The notes under the pieces were generated by a model. The model did not search any database. It was not told the origin of the DNA and saw only the letters and a list, made by a program, of their open reading frames with translations. The position numbers and the translations under genes were made by a program. A stretch of DNA of 24,048 nt from Methanobacteriota archaeon (GTDB taxonomy: Archaea > Thermoplasmatota > Poseidoniia > Poseidoniales > Thalassarchaeaceae): NCBI GenBank assembly GCA_002720055.1, contig PBGH01000001.1:1-24048 (forward strand). Reading direction: 5' to 3'. Within the stretch, counting starts at the first letter, position 1, and every line of letters starts with the position of its first letter. Below, in pieces: positions 21,811-24,048 of the stretch.

Positions 21811-22608
21811 CTAAATTTTGAAACTTGGATCACTCAGAAATCCTTCAGCAACAGCCAACACGAATAAGTCTCCTAAGAATACCATCCCCAAGCTTGTCCA
21901 AAACCAGAATCCATGGTGGACGTTAGCCTTGGAGACAAATCTGAAAATATTTCCTTGAATTTTCTCTAAACCTACGTTCCATCTCTTGTTTCCTCCTCCG
22001 ACCAGATGCCTGAAGGCATGGCAAGAGGTAACATACATCGTAAGCAAGAAGGATTCGGCAGCTAGAACGAATGTTCCAACTGAGAAACCATATGAGTCAG
22101 CACCTTCGACTTCATGAAATCTTAGGGTGTGTAGAACGTCGATATACTTCATGAATAGAATGATGATAGCAAGATAGAGCATTATTCTATGGATGTTATT
22201 GAAGATGAACAACCCCCCTTCACCCCTATAACCAAGAGATTTGGAGATTTTTGGCTCTGCCACTACACATGCTACGGGACTAGCAAAAAATGTCCTGTAA
22301 TAGACACGCCGCATGTAGTAGCAAGTACCCCTGAAACCAAACGGAATCCAGAGAATCAACATAGCAGAATTGGCCCAAGCAGGAACTTCCAAACTCCAAA
22401 GGTGAATTATGTCAGGCGAGAAAATCGGGCTGGTCACTCGATGATCATCGTAATGTATTGAACCATCAAAAAAAATCAATCTGATAAATGTGTAGACTAA
22501 GGCCGCTGTGAGAGCTACTCCCATCCATAGAGGTTCCATCCACCAACGATCTATTCTATTTGTCTCACCGAAGCCTTGGCTTATTGGAAGTTTGAAACTA
22601 GTCGCCAT
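21811..22608 (-). CDS. Succinate dehydrogenase single-subunit membrane anchor
   Basis: 265 residues with five hydrophobic segments at about 26-47, 78-99, 141-160, 174-198 and 234-258. It is placed first in the sdh run, eight bases before sdhA. One anchor of this length and five helices stands in for the usual SdhC+SdhD pair, as in single-anchor complexes. Histidines near or in helices (His140, His160, His197, His201, His231, His232) are possible haem or quinone ligands; haem content cannot be decided from sequence. The identity follows from position and topology more than from motifs. The gene starts with an ATG at 22608 and carries the operon promoter upstream. Confidence 0.82.
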   Translation of the reverse strand: MATSFKLPISQGFGETNRIDRWWMEPLWMGVALTAALVYTFIRLIFFDGSIHYDDHRVTSPIFSPDIIHLWSLEVPAWANSAMLILWIPFGFRGTCYYMRRVYYRTFFASPVACVVAEPKISKSLGYRGEGGLFIFNNIHRIMLYLAIIILFMKYIDVLHTLRFHEVEGADSYGFSVGTFVLAAESFLLTMYVTSCHAFRHLVGGGNKRWNVGLEKIQGNIFRFVSKANVHHGFWFWTSLGMVFLGDLFVLAVAEGFLSDPSFKI

Positions 22609-22666
22609 TGTTCAACTCACTACCCGTCCCGCAGGAGCATTCGATTCAACACGAAAGGAACTACCA

Positions 22667-22706
22667 TTTTAATCCGAGTCTGTGAAATTAAATCAATTCT
22701 GTGAAA
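22667..22706 (-). promoter_or_regulatory. sdh promoter with tandem TTTCACAGA repeats
   Basis: On the minus strand TTTCACAGA occurs at 22706-22698 and again at 22687-22679, exactly 19 bases apart. Each copy is followed by a GATT(T)AA run; GATTTAAT (22694-22687) and GATTAAAA (22674-22667) are both TATA-like. The second TATA predicts a start near 22644 and a leader of about 35 bases before the anchor gene. The repeats therefore overlap or flank the core promoter, a natural place for a regulator. Confidence 0.4.
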
Positions 22707-22755
22707 AACTATGTTTGGAATAGTTACAAACCCACGGCTTTACAGAGATTTTATT

Positions 22756-24048
22756 CTAGGCCAGAGCGGAATAATCCGCTTCCGCTTCTTCGATATGAAT
22801 CTCATCAACATCCATCTGGGCTAGTTGTAACTTTCCTGAGAGCTCGTCATTTACTGCGTGCCAGTATGAGTAGGCCTCTAAGACCCAAATTCCTGACTCT
22901 CTAGTGCCGTTTCCACTCTCCTTGACTCCTCCAAAGGGAAGATGTGCCTCTGCTCCAGTGGTAGAGTTGTTGATCCCCGTCATTCCTGCCCTAATGCCTG
23001 TCTTGAATCGGTATGCCTCCAATCTATCGTTTGTATAGCACGCACTTGAAAGCCCATAGGGGGAAGCATTGGCGAGGTGTAAGGCATGTTCGAAATCCCT
23101 CGCCCTAACAACAGTGACAGCAGGTCCAAAGATCTCCTCTTGGAAGCATTGCATGTCTTCTGTAACTTCTGTATACACGTGTGGCCACATGTAAACACCT
23201 TCAGATGCATCCCCAAGGAAGTTTGTTGGCTTGTTTTCATTCGTAATCAGTCCCTCTCCCCAAAGTTTGGAGGCGCCCTCGGATTCACACATCCCTATAT
23301 CACTGAGAAAATCTTCTGCATATTTCTCAGAAAGCATTGGACCGTAAAGGACATCATCGTAACTTAATGAGTCGCCTATCCTGGTATCCTCTACCCTGGC
23401 CATGAACTTGGACATGAAATCATCGTAGATGTCTTCGTGGATGATCAAGTTCCCTAGGCTGGTGCATCGTTGTCCTGCAGTACCAAAAGCAGCCCAATAG
23501 GCACCCTCAACCGCATTATCTAAGTTTGCCGAAGGCATTACTACTAGTGGATTCTTTCCACCCAATTCGAGTGAACAAGAAATCAAATTCCTTCCACAAA
23601 CTTCACCAATCATCTTTCCGACCGGTGTTGATCCAGTGAAACTGATTTTGTCTACCATTCCTTCATCTGCAGAGTCAACTAGGAACTGTCCTGCCCCACT
23701 CCCACGTCCATGAATCAAATTAATCACCCCGTCGGGCAGTCCTGCTTCATACATAATTCTGGTCAGCATCAGAGATAGTAGCGGCGTGTCTTGAGGACTC
23801 TTCCAAACGCAGGTATTGCCACACATAATTGCTGGAATCATCTTCCAGAATGGAACTGCAGCAGGAAAATTACTGGCATTGATTATTCCACATACCCCCA
23901 AAGGTCTTCGATATGTGAACAACTCCTTGTCGGGCAACTCAGAATTCACAGTTTGACCATATAGTCTCCTACCTTCAGATTGGAAGAAAAGACATGTATC
24001 AATCGCCTCCTGAACTTCTCCAGAACTTTCTTTCAGAGTCTTCCCAAT
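22756..24048 (-). CDS. NAD(P)-dependent aldehyde dehydrogenase, N-terminus beyond window
   Basis: The frame is open to the last base of the window, so about 430 residues are present and the first ~100 are missing. The internal GTG at 23949 is not a start: codons 24048-23950 continue the family sequence (IGKTLKESSGEVQEAIDTC, then EGRRLYGQT). Landmarks are INASNFPAAVPFWK (cofactor loop), VWKSPQDTP, FTGSTPVG, LELGGKNP with the general base Glu, the catalytic Cys in GTAGQRCT, EEIFGPA and the C-terminal LPFGGVKESGNGTRE. Oxidises an aldehyde to its acid; the substrate is not assignable, although the HLPFGG and INNSTTGAEA region is unlike classic succinate-semialdehyde enzymes. Separated by 147 bases from the sdh operon, so probably its own unit. 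Confidence 0.93.
   Translation of the reverse strand: MGKTLKESSGEVQEAIDTCLFFQSEGRRLYGQTVNSELPDKELFTYRRPLGVCGIINASNFPAAVPFWKMIPAIMCGNTCVWKSPQDTPLLSLMLTRIMYEAGLPDGVINLIHGRGSGAGQFLVDSADEGMVDKISFTGSTPVGKMIGEVCGRNLISCSLELGGKNPLVVMPSANLDNAVEGAYWAAFGTAGQRCTSLGNLIIHEDIYDDFMSKFMARVEDTRIGDSLSYDDVLYGPMLSEKYAEDFLSDIGMCESEGASKLWGEGLITNENKPTNFLGDASEGVYMWPHVYTEVTEDMQCFQEEIFGPAVTVVRARDFEHALHLANASPYGLSSACYTNDRLEAYRFKTGIRAGMTGINNSTTGAEAHLPFGGVKESGNGTRESGIWVLEAYSYWHAVNDELSGKLQLAQMDVDEIHIEEAEADYSALA

Noticed and set aside
23947..23949. GTG as the start codon of the aldehyde dehydrogenase
   Set aside because: The frame stays open to the window edge with family-like sequence, so the true start is outside.
1..24048. 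CRISPR arrays, transposons, integrases, phage genes or toxin-antitoxin pairs
   Set aside because: No regularly spaced repeats, terminal inverted repeats, transposase or integrase motifs, or small paired ORFs of that kind were seen on either strand.

Overview
The window looks like the chromosome of a marine planktonic euryarchaeon, most likely Marine Group II (Ca. Poseidoniales) or a close Thermoplasmatota relative. Clearly archaeal genes are present: deoxyhypusine synthase, an Hjc-type Holliday junction resolvase, the MC1 chromosomal protein, geranylgeranyl reductase, a site-2 protease, a long archaeal FKBP and an L7Ae-like start. They sit beside genes of bacterial flavour: uvrB, a CcmF-type cytochrome c assembly protein, an Hc1-like mini-histone and an actinobacterial-looking succinate dehydrogenase. 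Base composition is moderately AT-rich and even. No insertion sequence, phage gene, CRISPR array or rRNA was seen, and no gene-free stretch exceeds 300 bases. The taxonomic placement is inferred from gene content and was not computed.

Layout. At the left edge (minus strand) are the first codons of a probable ribosomal protein L7Ae, then prs (PRPP synthetase), tRNA-Ile(GAU) and a tandem PRC-barrel-like protein. An AT-rich divergent promoter region with two CAATTG-centred palindromes separates these from a plus-strand pair: a class III aminotransferase and a reduced, SDR-like protein. These meet a minus-strand block of a 60-residue Hc1-like DNA-binding protein and the tight run ubiD-ubiA-uvrB-dys. 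Divergent from ubiD are the plus-strand genes for geranylgeranyl reductase, the CcmF-like protein and an FKBP isomerase. A minus-strand site-2 protease follows, then a small plus-strand coiled-coil ORF, a minus-strand macro-domain protein followed by hjc, a plus-strand stand-alone RAM (Lrp/AsnC ligand-binding) protein and MC1. The right end, on the minus strand, is sdhC-like/sdhA/sdhB and an aldehyde dehydrogenase that runs off the window.

How the genes fit together. A large share of the window concerns an aerobic respiratory membrane. UbiA and UbiD act on prenylated aromatic quinone precursors. A GGR-family enzyme could saturate isoprenoid chains of lipids or quinones. The CcmF-like protein attaches haem to c-type cytochromes. 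The three-subunit succinate dehydrogenase feeds the quinone pool. A second theme is DNA packaging and repair: Hc1-like protein, MC1, UvrB and Hjc.

I found no clear candidate for an entirely new multi-gene system. The best leads are the Hc1-like protein beside a second chromatin protein, the paired palindromes in the PRC-barrel/aminotransferase intergenic region, the aminotransferase-SDR pair, the actinobacterial-type Sdh with repeats in its promoter, and three Shine-Dalgarno sequences that lie in inverted repeats.
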